DNA of 35,034 bases, taken from NCBI GenBank assembly GCA_937873275.1, contig CALMRC010000007.1:1-35034 (forward strand), in the 5' to 3' direction. This DNA is from an uncultured Spirochaetota bacterium. GTDB lineage: Bacteria; Spirochaetota; Spirochaetia; Treponematales; UBA12059. A model generated the notes under the pieces. The model was not told where the DNA came from and did not search any database. It was given only the letters and a program-made list of their open reading frames with translations. A program made the position numbers and the translations under genes. Of the stretch, positions 1-7,690 are shown in pieces; within the stretch, counting starts at the first letter, position 1, and every line of letters begins with the position of its first letter.

Positions 1-6
1 CCGGCC

Positions 7-633
7 TTAGCGTCCCGGCAGTTCCGGCACGACCCCCGCCAGCCGGTCCCAGTCCGGTTCGGGCAGGTCCGCGGGATAGAGCCCGTCTATTCGGATCAGC
101 ACGAGGCCGTGGATGTAGGCCCAGGCCGCGGCGGTGGCGTCCAGGTCCGGATGTCCGGCCCGGCGGGCGCCCCGACCCTTCGCCGAATCGGCCCGGGACG
201 CTTCCAGGGTTTCCGCCAGCAGGAGTAGGGATTTTCGCGCCCAGCCTATGAACTCCGCCGGCATCCGGCACATCAGGGGGGAGTTCATGAGGCGGTAGAG
301 GGCCGGCCGGGAAACCGCGAAGGCCATGTAGGCCCGGCCCATCGCGGCGACCGGGCTTTCGGCGCGGCGCCGTTTTGGGCCCGCTTCCACGGAGGCCGTC
401 AGGGCTTCGTGGAGGCGCCGGTATCCTTCGTCGGCCAGGGCTCCCAGGAAGAGGTCCTTGTCCTTGAAATGCCGATAGGGGGCCGTCTTGGAAACCCCCG
501 CCGCCTCGGCCAAGGACCGGAGGCTCAGGGTTTCCGCTCCTTCCCTCTCCAACGCCTCCAGCCCGCGGCGGATCAATTCCTCCCGGAGATGACCGTGGTG
601 GTAGGTGTCCTTTCTCGGTTCCGGTTCGCTCAT
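7..633 (-). CDS. TetR/AcrR family transcriptional regulator
   Basis: A 208-residue DNA-binding repressor. The N-terminal helix-turn-helix is clear: a YHHGHLREELI segment, then a recognition region reading SLRSLAEAAGVSKTAPYRHFKDKDLFLGALADEG, typed here in family terms as the classic TetR 'G-V-S-x-x-x-x-Y-x-H-F' signature. The C-terminal half looks like the WHG-type ligand domain (established family knowledge). I chose the ATG at 631-633, which has a GGGGG Shine-Dalgarno-like run about 7 bases upstream, rather than the GTG at 658-660, because that GTG abuts the predicted -10 box. The gene diverges from the lipoprotein at 875, so it may control that gene, itself, or both. The ligand cannot be read from the sequence. 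Confidence 0.85.
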   Translation of the reverse strand: MSEPEPRKDTYHHGHLREELIRRGLEALEREGAETLSLRSLAEAAGVSKTAPYRHFKDKDLFLGALADEGYRRLHEALTASVEAGPKRRRAESPVAAMGRAYMAFAVSRPALYRLMNSPLMCRMPAEFIGWARKSLLLLAETLEASRADSAKGRGARRAGHPDLDATAAAWAYIHGLVLIRIDGLYPADLPEPDWDRLAGVVPELPGR

Positions 634-660
634 TCCGACGACCCCCGCTTGCTCCTCCAC

Positions 661-688
661 TCTATCGTCTCGACCCTTGACCGGTCAA
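661..688 (-). promoter_or_regulatory. tetR promoter with a TTGACCGGTCAA palindrome
   Basis: On the minus strand a -35 TTGACC (683-688) and a -10 GATAGA (661-666) are 16 bases apart. The perfect 12-bp palindrome TTGACCGGTCAA at 677-688 covers the -35 box and would suit an autoregulatory TetR operator. The assignment of the palindrome to this regulator is inference. Confidence 0.5.
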
Positions 689-797
689 AGGGCGGCCGGC
701 CCACGGGCCCGGCCCCCGGGGCGACGTGCGATCCGCTCATTCTTTCCTCCCAGTTCCGCGGCCGCTTCACGGGTCGCAAGATTATTTTATCGAACCA

Positions 798-844
798 TGT
801 TGACACCGCCAACACGCCTCAGTATAATGTTGGAAGTGCCAACA
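798..844 (+). promoter_or_regulatory. Consensus sigma70 promoter with twin TGTTG...CCAACA operators
   Basis: A perfect TTGACA (800-805), 17-base spacer and TATAAT (823-828) precede the lipoprotein gene. Two 17-base near-palindromes of the form TGTTG-N6-CCAACA lie at 798-814 (over the -35) and 828-844 (over the -10 end and start point). Their starts are 30 bases apart, close to three helical turns. A strong promoter blocked by two operators is the simplest reading; the cognate regulator is unknown and the motif differs from the palindrome in front of tetR. Confidence 0.65.
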
Positions 845-874
845 ATCAAGAGGATTCGGCACGAAGGAGAGATC

Positions 875-1579
875 ATGGTTGACAACAACATGAGGAGGAC
901 GGGCGGGATCGCCGTCCTCGTACTGGCCGGCCTTACCCTGGCGGCCTGCGCGGGCGAACCCGCCGCGCTGCCCGAGCCCAAGCCCGGGGCCGTTTCGGGG
1001 CCGCGCATCGAACTGAACCTGGAGCCGGGACCCCACTACTCGAAGGACATGAAGGTGCTGTGGATCGAGTACACCGTCTGGCCCCAGGTCGCGGCGTGGA
1101 TCGAGACTCCCGACGGCCGGTTCCTGGACACCCTCTACGTGACCGAACTGGCCGTGACGGGAAACTACCGGGCGGCCCCCAAGGCCGGACGGCCCGAGGC
1201 CCTGCCCGTGTGGTCCGCCCGGAAGTCCGGGTCCGCGGACGCCGTGTCCTCCCCGACCACGGTCGGATCCGCGGTGGTCTACGGCAACGGGATCGCCTCC
1301 CGCCTTCCCGCGGGAACCTACGTCGTGAAGCTCGAGGTGAACCGCTCCTACGACTGGAACGAAACCTTCACCAAGAAGAACGCCGGCGTGAACGGCCAGC
1401 CCTCCGTCGTCTACCGGGCGGAGCTCGAGATCGGCTCGGGTCCGAGGGAGGCCCGGTTCGAGCCGATCGGCGTCGGTTCCGTGGACGGCTCGGACGGCGA
1501 GGTTCGGCCGGGCCTGGACGGGATCGAAACGGCCCTGGAGCTGTTCTCGTCGTTGACGGTGAAGTACCTGGAGAATTGA
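875..1579 (+). CDS. DUF2271-like periplasmic lipoprotein
   Basis: A 234-residue lipoprotein. The N-terminus has basic residues (MRR), a hydrophobic stretch and a lipobox LTLAAC with the acceptor cysteine near residue 30. The mature part contains a W-I-E-Y...VAAWIETPDGRFLDTLYVT pattern and a closing strand segment that resemble DUF2271 proteins, periplasmic beta-rich proteins of unknown role. The ATG at 875 has an AAGGAGA ribosome site 4 bases upstream; an ATG at 890 is an alternative and would still keep the signal peptide. It is transcribed alone from the strong regulated promoter upstream and converges on the gene ending at 1659. The function is not known. Confidence 0.75.
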   Translation: MVDNNMRRTGGIAVLVLAGLTLAACAGEPAALPEPKPGAVSGPRIELNLEPGPHYSKDMKVLWIEYTVWPQVAAWIETPDGRFLDTLYVTELAVTGNYRAAPKAGRPEALPVWSARKSGSADAVSSPTTVGSAVVYGNGIASRLPAGTYVVKLEVNRSYDWNETFTKKNAGVNGQPSVVYRAELEIGSGPREARFEPIGVGSVDGSDGEVRPGLDGIETALELFSSLTVKYLEN

Positions 1580-1584
1580 GAAGT

Positions 1585-1600
1585 CGGGACCCGGGTCCCG
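1585..1600. terminator. Possible transcript-end hairpin
   Basis: A perfect 16-base palindrome CGGGACCCGGGTCCCG lies 5 bases after the lipoprotein stop codon, in the gap between two convergent genes. It has no T tract, so it is at best a weak or factor-assisted terminator. Confidence 0.3.
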
Positions 1601-1658
1601 GGGTGGCAACCGCGAGCGGTCGGCCGGGAGGGGGCGACGCCGGTCCGACGGATCCGGC

Positions 1659-3563
1659 TCACACCACCCGGCAGGATCGCACGATCCGCCCCCCGACCGC
1701 GAGCCGGGACGCGGCGTCCCGGCCCGACGCGGCCTCCAAGGCGTCATAGTAGCCTTCCCACGCCTCCGATTCCCAGGACCATCGCTCCCGGACCGAGGGG
1801 GCCTTCCCCTCGTCCGCGTCCAGCAGGGGCGACAGCCGTTCGGCGGCCAAGGATACTAGGGCCCGGGCTTCCGCCGTCTCCCCGGATCGGATCGCCTCGG
1901 CGGCCTTCAGGGACAGCCTTAGGTACTGGAGGGTCCAGGGGAGCCGGGTGATGAAGCAGCCGGTGAACGGATCGAGCTGGGCCTTGGTGGCTTCGTATCC
2001 CCAGGGGACCGCCTCCGCATAGCGGCTGAAATAGTAGGTCCGGGCGAGGTCCCCGACGAAGCGTCCGAGACGGGCGGCCTCGATGGAGGGGCCCGCGAAG
2101 GCTTCCTTGTCGTGCCGCATGATCAGGCCCGGCTCGTGGAGGTACCGGAGGAAGGGACCCTCTCCCTTGTACAGGACGGACAAAATGTACGCCTGGTCCT
2201 CCGCCCGGCCCAGGAAGGTCGGGGTGAAGGGGCGGTGCCGGAGCAGGGCATCCACCCGGGCGCCGTTGGTCCCGCCGGTGACATGGAATCGCTGGAGGCA
2301 GGTCCGGATTCCGTCCAGGTCCGTCCCGGAACCGTACCGGGCCATCATCTCCGCCCGGGTGCTGAGGGCCATGGGCACCCGGTTGTAGAACACCGAGGAT
2401 TCCCCGGGGGGGATGGACTCGGGGGGAGTCACGTCCGGCGTGAAGAGCCCCCGGCCGATGTCCTTCTCGTTGACCAGGGCTCCGGCGATCATGCCGAGCT
2501 CGACGGGCCGGTCCTCCGCGTCCCGTCCGAGGGCGCCCCAGAGAGGGGTGCGGAAGTGACCGAACGCCGAGGCCCCGGACTCGCGGAGCAGGGTTTCCTG
2601 GGGGAAGACCTGGTCCAGGTCGATCTTGAAGGTGGCCTTCACGGCGGGATCCACGAACAGCCGCCAGAAGGGAGCGACGGCCTTCAGGAAGCTGTAGTGC
2701 CGGCCGTACTCGCCGTCCACGCCGAACACCTCGAGGATCCGTCGGGTCGTATCCTCGGCGTCGCCGAGGGGACCGGGGGACAGGAAGGGGGACAGAGCTT
2801 TCCGCACCAGGCGTATACAGTCGAGCTCCGTGAAGACGTACACCCGGAGATGCCGGAGCGGGGGGATTTCGGCGAGGAGGGATCGAATATAGGCTCCGGC
2901 GGCTTCTCGAAGCCCCGTGTGGGTGACCGACACGGAGAGCACGACGGTGGCCTTGTCCCGCGCCCCGGCGGCGCCGGCGGCCTTTTCCCATTCGATCGCT
3001 CGGTCCAGTCCCCGAAGCCCGTACACGATCTCGTTGCTTGCCGGCGGTTCCCCGATGTGGACGGGGTGGTCGAAGAAGAACGCCTGGCGTTCCGTCCCGG
3101 CGGCCCGTATACGATCCCGACAGTCCTCGTCCAGGTCCAGTGTATCCAGGGAAGCCGGAGAAGAAGGTATCGTGAGCAGGATGTTGGAGGTGAACAGGAC
3201 CTCCCGGATCGGATCGACGATCGGGTCGGGGCCGGCCCGGAGGACGCGGATCCTCCTCTTTTCCCGAAGGGCGCGGACCTCGGCCTCGGGATCCGCCCGG
3301 AGCCTCGCTCCCTCGGGAAACAGGAGGGGCCAGTACAGGCCCGGCGGAACCGGGCCCGGCCGAACCGCTTCTTCGAGGGTCTTCCCGAGCAGACGGCGAA
3401 AGTCCGGATCCCGGTCCGCCCGGACCGAAAGTTCACCCCGGGCCGCCCCGCGGCATCGCTTCAGGAAGCGGGATGCCGCCGGGTCCCCGCCGACCCCGGC
3501 CGCAGCGGCGGGAGCTTCGGATTCCAGGATTCGTCGAAGAAGTTCGTCGGCTTGTCCCTGCAT
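1659..3563 (-). CDS. Uncharacterised protein with glycosyltransferase (GT-A)-like motifs
   Basis: A 634-residue soluble protein with no signal peptide or membrane segment. I do not recognise the family with certainty. A strand-acidic motif FKIDLDQVFP (residues about 312-320) resembles the DxD nucleotide-sugar/metal motif of GT-A glycosyltransferases. A later GRAEDQAYI (about 452-460) resembles the acidic ED base motif, and a histidine pair follows at IMRHDK. A stretch around 205-250 (VVLSVSVTHTG..., VYVFTEL) looks like alternating Rossmann strands. The start ATG at 3561-3563 has GGAGG 5 bases upstream. It lies 80 bases after iorB on the same strand and is probably in that operon. The dispersed 12-mer is in frame and gives ALSP at about residues 256-259. 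A sugar or polymer transferase is a guess. Confidence 0.6.
   Translation of the reverse strand: MQGQADELLRRILESEAPAAAAGVGGDPAASRFLKRCRGAARGELSVRADRDPDFRRLLGKTLEEAVRPGPVPPGLYWPLLFPEGARLRADPEAEVRALREKRRIRVLRAGPDPIVDPIREVLFTSNILLTIPSSPASLDTLDLDEDCRDRIRAAGTERQAFFFDHPVHIGEPPASNEIVYGLRGLDRAIEWEKAAGAAGARDKATVVLSVSVTHTGLREAAGAYIRSLLAEIPPLRHLRVYVFTELDCIRLVRKALSPFLSPGPLGDAEDTTRRILEVFGVDGEYGRHYSFLKAVAPFWRLFVDPAVKATFKIDLDQVFPQETLLRESGASAFGHFRTPLWGALGRDAEDRPVELGMIAGALVNEKDIGRGLFTPDVTPPESIPPGESSVFYNRVPMALSTRAEMMARYGSGTDLDGIRTCLQRFHVTGGTNGARVDALLRHRPFTPTFLGRAEDQAYILSVLYKGEGPFLRYLHEPGLIMRHDKEAFAGPSIEAARLGRFVGDLARTYYFSRYAEAVPWGYEATKAQLDPFTGCFITRLPWTLQYLRLSLKAAEAIRSGETAEARALVSLAAERLSPLLDADEGKAPSVRERWSWESEAWEGYYDALEAASGRDAASRLAVGGRIVRSCRVV
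2788..2799 (+). repeat. Dispersed 12-mer GGGGACAGAGCT, exact copy
   Basis: An exact copy inside the GT-A-like gene. On the gene strand it reads AGCTCTGTCCCC and encodes ALSP. Confidence 0.9.
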
Positions 3564-3643
3564 GGATCCTCCGCGGAATTGGTTGGCGTCGCCGGCGATT
3601 CCTCCGCTCGTCGGAGCGTAGTCCCGGGGGTCGAAGCGGGGAG

Positions 3644-4213
3644 TCAGTCCTCCAGCAGCCGGAGATTCGCCTCCAGGGCCGGGCCGGCCATCAGGTCGGA
3701 CAGGGCCGCACGGGCGTGCTCCGGGCCCAGCCCCGGTACCAGGCCCTGCCGGCAGATCGCCGACAGGACGGCGGTGTTCTGCATCCGGGGGTCCGGGGCC
3801 GAGTCCGCGGGGACCCGGACGGCCCGGCCCCGGCGCAGGGCGGCGACCTCCGCCACGTCGGACGCCGCCGCGGGGCCCTCCTCGCCCAGCCGGACGGCCA
3901 GGGGCTGCCAGGAGGCGTCGAACCATACCAGGGTCCCGCCCTCCTTGAGGTAGGCTCGGCCCGCGGACACGGCCTCGTGGATCTCCAGGGCGACGACCAG
4001 GTCGGCGCTCGCCTCCGAGACGAGGGCGGAGTGGCATCGGGACCCGATCCGGACGTGGCTGGCCACGGATCCGCCCCTCTGGGCCAGGCCGTGGGTGTCG
4101 CAGCCCCGCGCCGGAAGCCCCGCCGCGTCGGCGGCTCGGATCAGGGCCTCCGACAATAGGCCTATCCCCTGGCCTCCCACCCCCGCGATGTAGATGTCGA
4201 AGCGGTCGGTCAT
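3644..4213 (-). CDS. iorB: Indolepyruvate:ferredoxin oxidoreductase beta subunit
   Basis: A 189-residue subunit, the usual length for IorB. The N-terminus reads DRFDIYIAGVGGQGIGLLSEAL, the glycine-rich start of the pyruvate-ferredoxin oxidoreductase gamma-type domain, followed by AARGCDTHGLAQRGGSVASHVR, a strongly conserved stretch of this family. Together with IorA it oxidatively decarboxylates aryl-pyruvates from aromatic amino acid breakdown, passing electrons to ferredoxin and forming aryl-acetyl-CoA (family knowledge). Its ATG overlaps the iorA stop as ATGA (4210-4213), which implies translational coupling. The 3' end is followed after 80 bases by the GT-A-like gene. Confidence 0.9.
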   Translation of the reverse strand: MTDRFDIYIAGVGGQGIGLLSEALIRAADAAGLPARGCDTHGLAQRGGSVASHVRIGSRCHSALVSEASADLVVALEIHEAVSAGRAYLKEGGTLVWFDASWQPLAVRLGEEGPAAASDVAEVAALRRGRAVRVPADSAPDPRMQNTAVLSAICRQGLVPGLGPEHARAALSDLMAGPALEANLRLLED

Positions 4214-6102
4214 CGCCCTTCCTCCTTGTCCTGGACCAGGGCCCCGGCGGGGCAGGTCTGCCGGCACGAACCGTCCCCGATGCAGAGGTCCCGGCTGACT
4301 TCCACGGCCCCGTCCTCCCGGGCCTGGAAGCTCGGGCAGGCGAAGCGCTCGATGCACTCGTGATTCTTCACGCAGGTATCCGGATCCACCCGCACCTGCC
4401 GGACCTTCCAGCCGGCCCCCGCCCTTCGCCGGGCCTCCCGGGTGAGCTTGAGCATGCAGGGGTGCCGGGCGATGATGACCTTGAAGCCCGGCTCGGCCAG
4501 GGCTTCCCGGACCATCGAGGTCAGCTCCGTCTGGCGGTAGGTATCCACCTCCCGGATGTTACCCACCCCCAGGCCCTCCAGGGCCGCCCGTACCGACAGC
4601 TTGGGCGCCGGGCCGTTGAAGGACTTGCCCGTGCCGGGGTGGTCCTGGTGCCCCGTCATGGCGGTGGTCCCGTTCTCCATCACCACCAGGAGGACCTCGT
4701 GGCCGTTGTAGACGGCGTTGACGATCCCGGGCAGGCCCGCGTGGAAGAAGGTGGAATCCCCCAGGAAGCACACCACCCGACGCCCCTCCCGGAAGATCGA
4801 GAGCCCCGAGGCGGTGGAAGTGGAGTGTCCCATGGAAAGCAGCACCCCCCCCATGCGGTAGGGGGGCAGGTATCCCAGGGTGTGGCAGCCGATGTCCGCC
4901 ACGGTGACGTCCCCGGGGGACAGAGCTTGCTTGATCGCGTAGAAGGCCGAGCGGTGACCGCAGCCCGGGCACATCTGGGGGGGCCGGGGAGCCGCCACCG
5001 CGGGGAGGGGGGCCGGCCGGGGGCCGTCGAAGAGGTCCGGCCAGGTTCCCGTCAGGATGTCCCGGACCTTGGCGGGGACGTATTCGCCCATCCGCTCCTC
5101 GACGTCCCGCTTGCCCAGGATCCGTGTCGGAAGGCCCTCGTCGTAGGCCAGGGCCTTGATCTCGGTCTCCAGCACGGGGTCCAGCTCCTCCAGGATCTTC
5201 ACCTCCTCGTGGGCGGCCAGGAAATCCTGGACCGCCTGCCGGGGCAGGGGATGGACCAGGCCCAGTTTCAGGATGTCCGGCCGCACCGAGCCGGGCCGCG
5301 ACTCCTCCAGGGCATCCCGGAGGGACAGCCAGGCGGTCCCCGCGGTGATCACCCCCCGCCGGGATCCCGTCCCCTCGACGACGTTCACTCCCCGGGCATC
5401 GGGGTCCTCCTCGACCGCGGCCAGGCGTTCCAGGGCCCGCCGCTTCAAGGGGAAGACCGAGGAGGCCAGGGGCACGTAGTTTTCCCGGGCGGGGTCGAAT
5501 CCCCAGGCCGGATTGGGGACCGCGGGGGGCCGGGCGGCGAAGTCGACCTTCTCCTTGGCGTGGCAGACGTGGGTGGTCAGGCGGAGGATCACCGCGGTTC
5601 GGTGGCGGGCGGCCAGGCGCGCGGCGGTCTTGAACATCCCGTAAGCCTCCCGGGCTCCCGAGGGCTCCAGGAGGGGCATGTAGCTCATCCGGGCGTAGTG
5701 GCGGTTGTCCTGCTCGTTCTGGCTGGAATTGGCCCCGGGATCGTCCCCCAGGATCACCACGAGCCCCCCGGGGATGTCCAGCAGGGGCAGTTGGACGAAG
5801 GAGTCCGCGGCCACGTTGAGGCCCACGCTCTTGAAGAAAACCGCGGACAGGCGGCCCGCCAGGGCGGATCCGAAAGCTACCTCGGTGGCCACCTTCTCGT
5901 TGGTGGAGAACTCGAAGCGGAAGGGCCGTTTCTCCGCGGGGATGGCCGCGATGGCGTCCGCGATCTCCGGGGTCGGGGATCCCGGGTAGGCCGAGACGGA
6001 CCGAACCCCCGCCTCCACCAGGGCCCGCACGACCGCTGTGTTTCCGATGACGATCTCCGAAAAAGCCTCCTCCCGGAGCAGGGTCTGGCCGAGGTCCTTC
6101 AT
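4210..6102 (-). CDS. iorA: Indolepyruvate:ferredoxin oxidoreductase alpha subunit
   Basis: A 630-residue thiamine diphosphate enzyme. The N-terminal pyrimidine-binding domain has GNTAVVRALVEAGVRSVSAYPGSPTPEI (YPGSP at 39-43). The TPP domain has CPGCGHRSAFY (378-383), DIGCHTLGYLPPY, and FLGDSTFFHAG (GDS near 448-450) with MENGTTAMTGHQDHPGTG after it. The C-terminus is ferredoxin-like, with cysteines at about 577, 583, 589, 607, 613 and 617; the first cluster motif is irregularly spaced compared with a canonical 2[4Fe-4S] ferredoxin. The ATG at 6100-6102 has GGAGG 5 bases upstream. Longer upstream reading frame is not coding; it runs through the 12-mer repeat cluster. A weak GATACT box lies at 6140-6145. 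The repeat inside the gene gives ALSP at 394-397. Confidence 0.92.
   Translation of the reverse strand: MKDLGQTLLREEAFSEIVIGNTAVVRALVEAGVRSVSAYPGSPTPEIADAIAAIPAEKRPFRFEFSTNEKVATEVAFGSALAGRLSAVFFKSVGLNVAADSFVQLPLLDIPGGLVVILGDDPGANSSQNEQDNRHYARMSYMPLLEPSGAREAYGMFKTAARLAARHRTAVILRLTTHVCHAKEKVDFAARPPAVPNPAWGFDPARENYVPLASSVFPLKRRALERLAAVEEDPDARGVNVVEGTGSRRGVITAGTAWLSLRDALEESRPGSVRPDILKLGLVHPLPRQAVQDFLAAHEEVKILEELDPVLETEIKALAYDEGLPTRILGKRDVEERMGEYVPAKVRDILTGTWPDLFDGPRPAPLPAVAAPRPPQMCPGCGHRSAFYAIKQALSPGDVTVADIGCHTLGYLPPYRMGGVLLSMGHSTSTASGLSIFREGRRVVCFLGDSTFFHAGLPGIVNAVYNGHEVLLVVMENGTTAMTGHQDHPGTGKSFNGPAPKLSVRAALEGLGVGNIREVDTYRQTELTSMVREALAEPGFKVIIARHPCMLKLTREARRRAGAGWKVRQVRVDPDTCVKNHECIERFACPSFQAREDGAVEVSRDLCIGDGSCRQTCPAGALVQDKEEGR
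4916..4927 (+). repeat. Dispersed 12-mer, exact copy
   Basis: An exact GGGGACAGAGCT inside iorA. It encodes ALSP on the gene strand, between the CPGCGH block and the DIGCHTLG block. Confidence 0.9.
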
Positions 6103-6199
6103 GCCGCCTCCGATCCCGCGTTCCGTCCGCGGATGCTCCAGTATCGCACGTACGGGGCCCGGGTGGAAGGCGGAATCCGGCCGACGCGGTGCCGGTATC

Positions 6200-6307
6200 G
6201 AGCTCTGTCCCCGGGGCGGACTCGAGCTCCGTCCCCGTTCCGCCGGTTCTGGAGCCGCCTCGTCGAAATCGAGCTCTGTCCCCGGGTCGGACTCGAGCTC
6301 TGTCCCC
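6200..6307 (-). repeat. Cluster of four dispersed repeats as two paired units
   Basis: Four copies of GAGCTCTGTCCCC lie in the iorA/patatin gap at 6200-6212, 6224-6236 (variant GAGCTCCGTCCCC), 6271-6283 and 6295-6307. In each pair the two starts are exactly 24 bases apart and the intervening bases are nearly identical, so the locus holds two copies of a roughly 45-base composite unit 71 bases apart. Confidence 0.9.
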
Positions 6308-6331
6308 TTTCGCCGATTTCCCGGCCACCCG

Positions 6332-6361
6332 TTGACACTCCGGGCCCGGAATCCCGACAAT
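6332..6361 (+). promoter_or_regulatory. Promoter of the patatin gene, probably leaderless
   Basis: TTGACA (6332-6337), an 18-base spacer and GACAAT (6356-6361). The start codon follows the -10 box after 6 bases, so transcription should begin at or next to the ATG. No ribosome site is present. Confidence 0.6.
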
Positions 6362-6367
6362 CCGGAC

Positions 6368-7690
6368 ATGGCCAAGTCCATTCCGCGGAAATACAAGTTC
6401 GACCCCGAACGCCCCTACTGCCTGGTCCTGGGCGGGGGCGGCGCGAAGGGGGTCTACCACATCGGGGCCTGGAAGGCCCTCCGGGAACTGGGCGTCCCGG
6501 TGAACGCCTTCGTCGGCAATTCCATCGGGGCCATCATCGGGGCCTTCCTGGCCCAGGGGCTCGAAAAGGAGCTCCAGGAGATCGGGGCGTCCATCAAGCT
6601 CGAGTCCATCGTGGACGTCGGTCCCGACGCCGCAGGCCTCCCGGACGGGGCCGAGATGATGTCCCGGATCAAGAAGGTCTCCCGCAGTCTTGCCCGGAAG
6701 GGGGGCCTGGACACTTCCCCCCTGCGCGCCACCCTCCAGAAGCACATCGACGAGGGGGCGATCCGCGCCCGGGGCGTGGACCTGGGCATCACGACGGTGA
6801 ACGTCAGCGACCTGGAGCCCCGGGAGCTCTTCCTGGACTTTATGCCGCCGGGAAGCCTGATCGATTACCTGATGGCCAGCTCCGCGGTGCCGGGCTTCAC
6901 CCTGCCCAAGATCGATGGCAAGACCTACGTGGACGGGGGGGTCTACGACAACGTCCCCTACGAGATGGCCCGCCGCCGGGGATACCGCCGGATCATCGTG
7001 GTGGACGTCTCCGGGGCGGGGGTCAACCTCAAGCCCGACGTGGAGGGCTCCGAGACGGTCTATGTCAAGAACTCCATCCAGATGGGCGGAATCCTGGACT
7101 TCGACCGGACCTTCCTGGACCGTTTCACCCTCCTGGGATACCTGGACACCCTGCGGGTCTTCGGCCGCCTGTCCGGATATTCCTACTTCCTGCGTCCGGA
7201 CCCGGAGGCGGAGGCCCGGTTCCGCGGCGTCGCCTCGGGCCTGGGGGCTCCGCTGGCCGAGGAGGCGAAGCGTCCGTCCCGGGGATTCTTCCCGGACCGT
7301 ATGCGCCTGGACGGCCGGCTCCTGTTGAAGTGCCTGGAATGCGCCGCCGCCTCCCTGCACGTGGATCGGATCCGGGAGTACTCGTACGCGGATCTCGCCG
7401 GGGAAATCGCCCGGAAGAAATCCGAGGAGGAGGATCGGGCGGCCCGGGCCATCGGGTCCGGGGAGGCCCGAGGAGCTGCCCGACTGGAAAAATTACTGGT
7501 AGGAGCCTGGAAGGACGGCCGCTTCGAGAAGCCGCCGTACTTCTACCTGCTCCTTGCCCGGGCCACCCCCGCGGGGAAAGCCCGGGAGGCGGTCCATATG
7601 CTCCTGGACCGTTTTTTCCCGGAGCTCAAGGCCGCGGAAGCCTGGTTCGGGGTGGACCCGAAGGTCGCGGAAGGCGTCATTTCTCGCTGA
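6368..7690 (+). CDS. Patatin-like phospholipase
   Basis: A 440-residue cytoplasmic or membrane-associated lipid acyl hydrolase. The catalytic features are complete: the oxyanion loop GGGGAKG (22-28), the nucleophile elbow GNSIG with Ser52, and the DGG motif at 189-191 (TYVDGGVYDNVPYEM). These form the Ser-Asp dyad of bacterial patatins. The C-terminal 200 residues are an alpha-rich extension of unknown role with several charged stretches. The ATG at 6368 was chosen because the GXGXXG region then starts near residue 20 as in the family and because the promoter ends 6 bases before it. The last 14 bases overlap the convergent cyclase gene. The substrate is unknown. Confidence 0.88.
   Translation: MAKSIPRKYKFDPERPYCLVLGGGGAKGVYHIGAWKALRELGVPVNAFVGNSIGAIIGAFLAQGLEKELQEIGASIKLESIVDVGPDAAGLPDGAEMMSRIKKVSRSLARKGGLDTSPLRATLQKHIDEGAIRARGVDLGITTVNVSDLEPRELFLDFMPPGSLIDYLMASSAVPGFTLPKIDGKTYVDGGVYDNVPYEMARRRGYRRIIVVDVSGAGVNLKPDVEGSETVYVKNSIQMGGILDFDRTFLDRFTLLGYLDTLRVFGRLSGYSYFLRPDPEAEARFRGVASGLGAPLAEEAKRPSRGFFPDRMRLDGRLLLKCLECAAASLHVDRIREYSYADLAGEIARKKSEEEDRAARAIGSGEARGAARLEKLLVGAWKDGRFEKPPYFYLLLARATPAGKAREAVHMLLDRFFPELKAAEAWFGVDPKVAEGVISR

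Noticed and set aside
1585-1600. A strong intrinsic terminator
   Set aside because: The palindrome is perfect but has no T tract, so it is listed only as a possible hairpin.
6200-6307. A CRISPR array
   Set aside because: The repeats are too short (13 bases), spacers are related to each other, and no cas genes are present.
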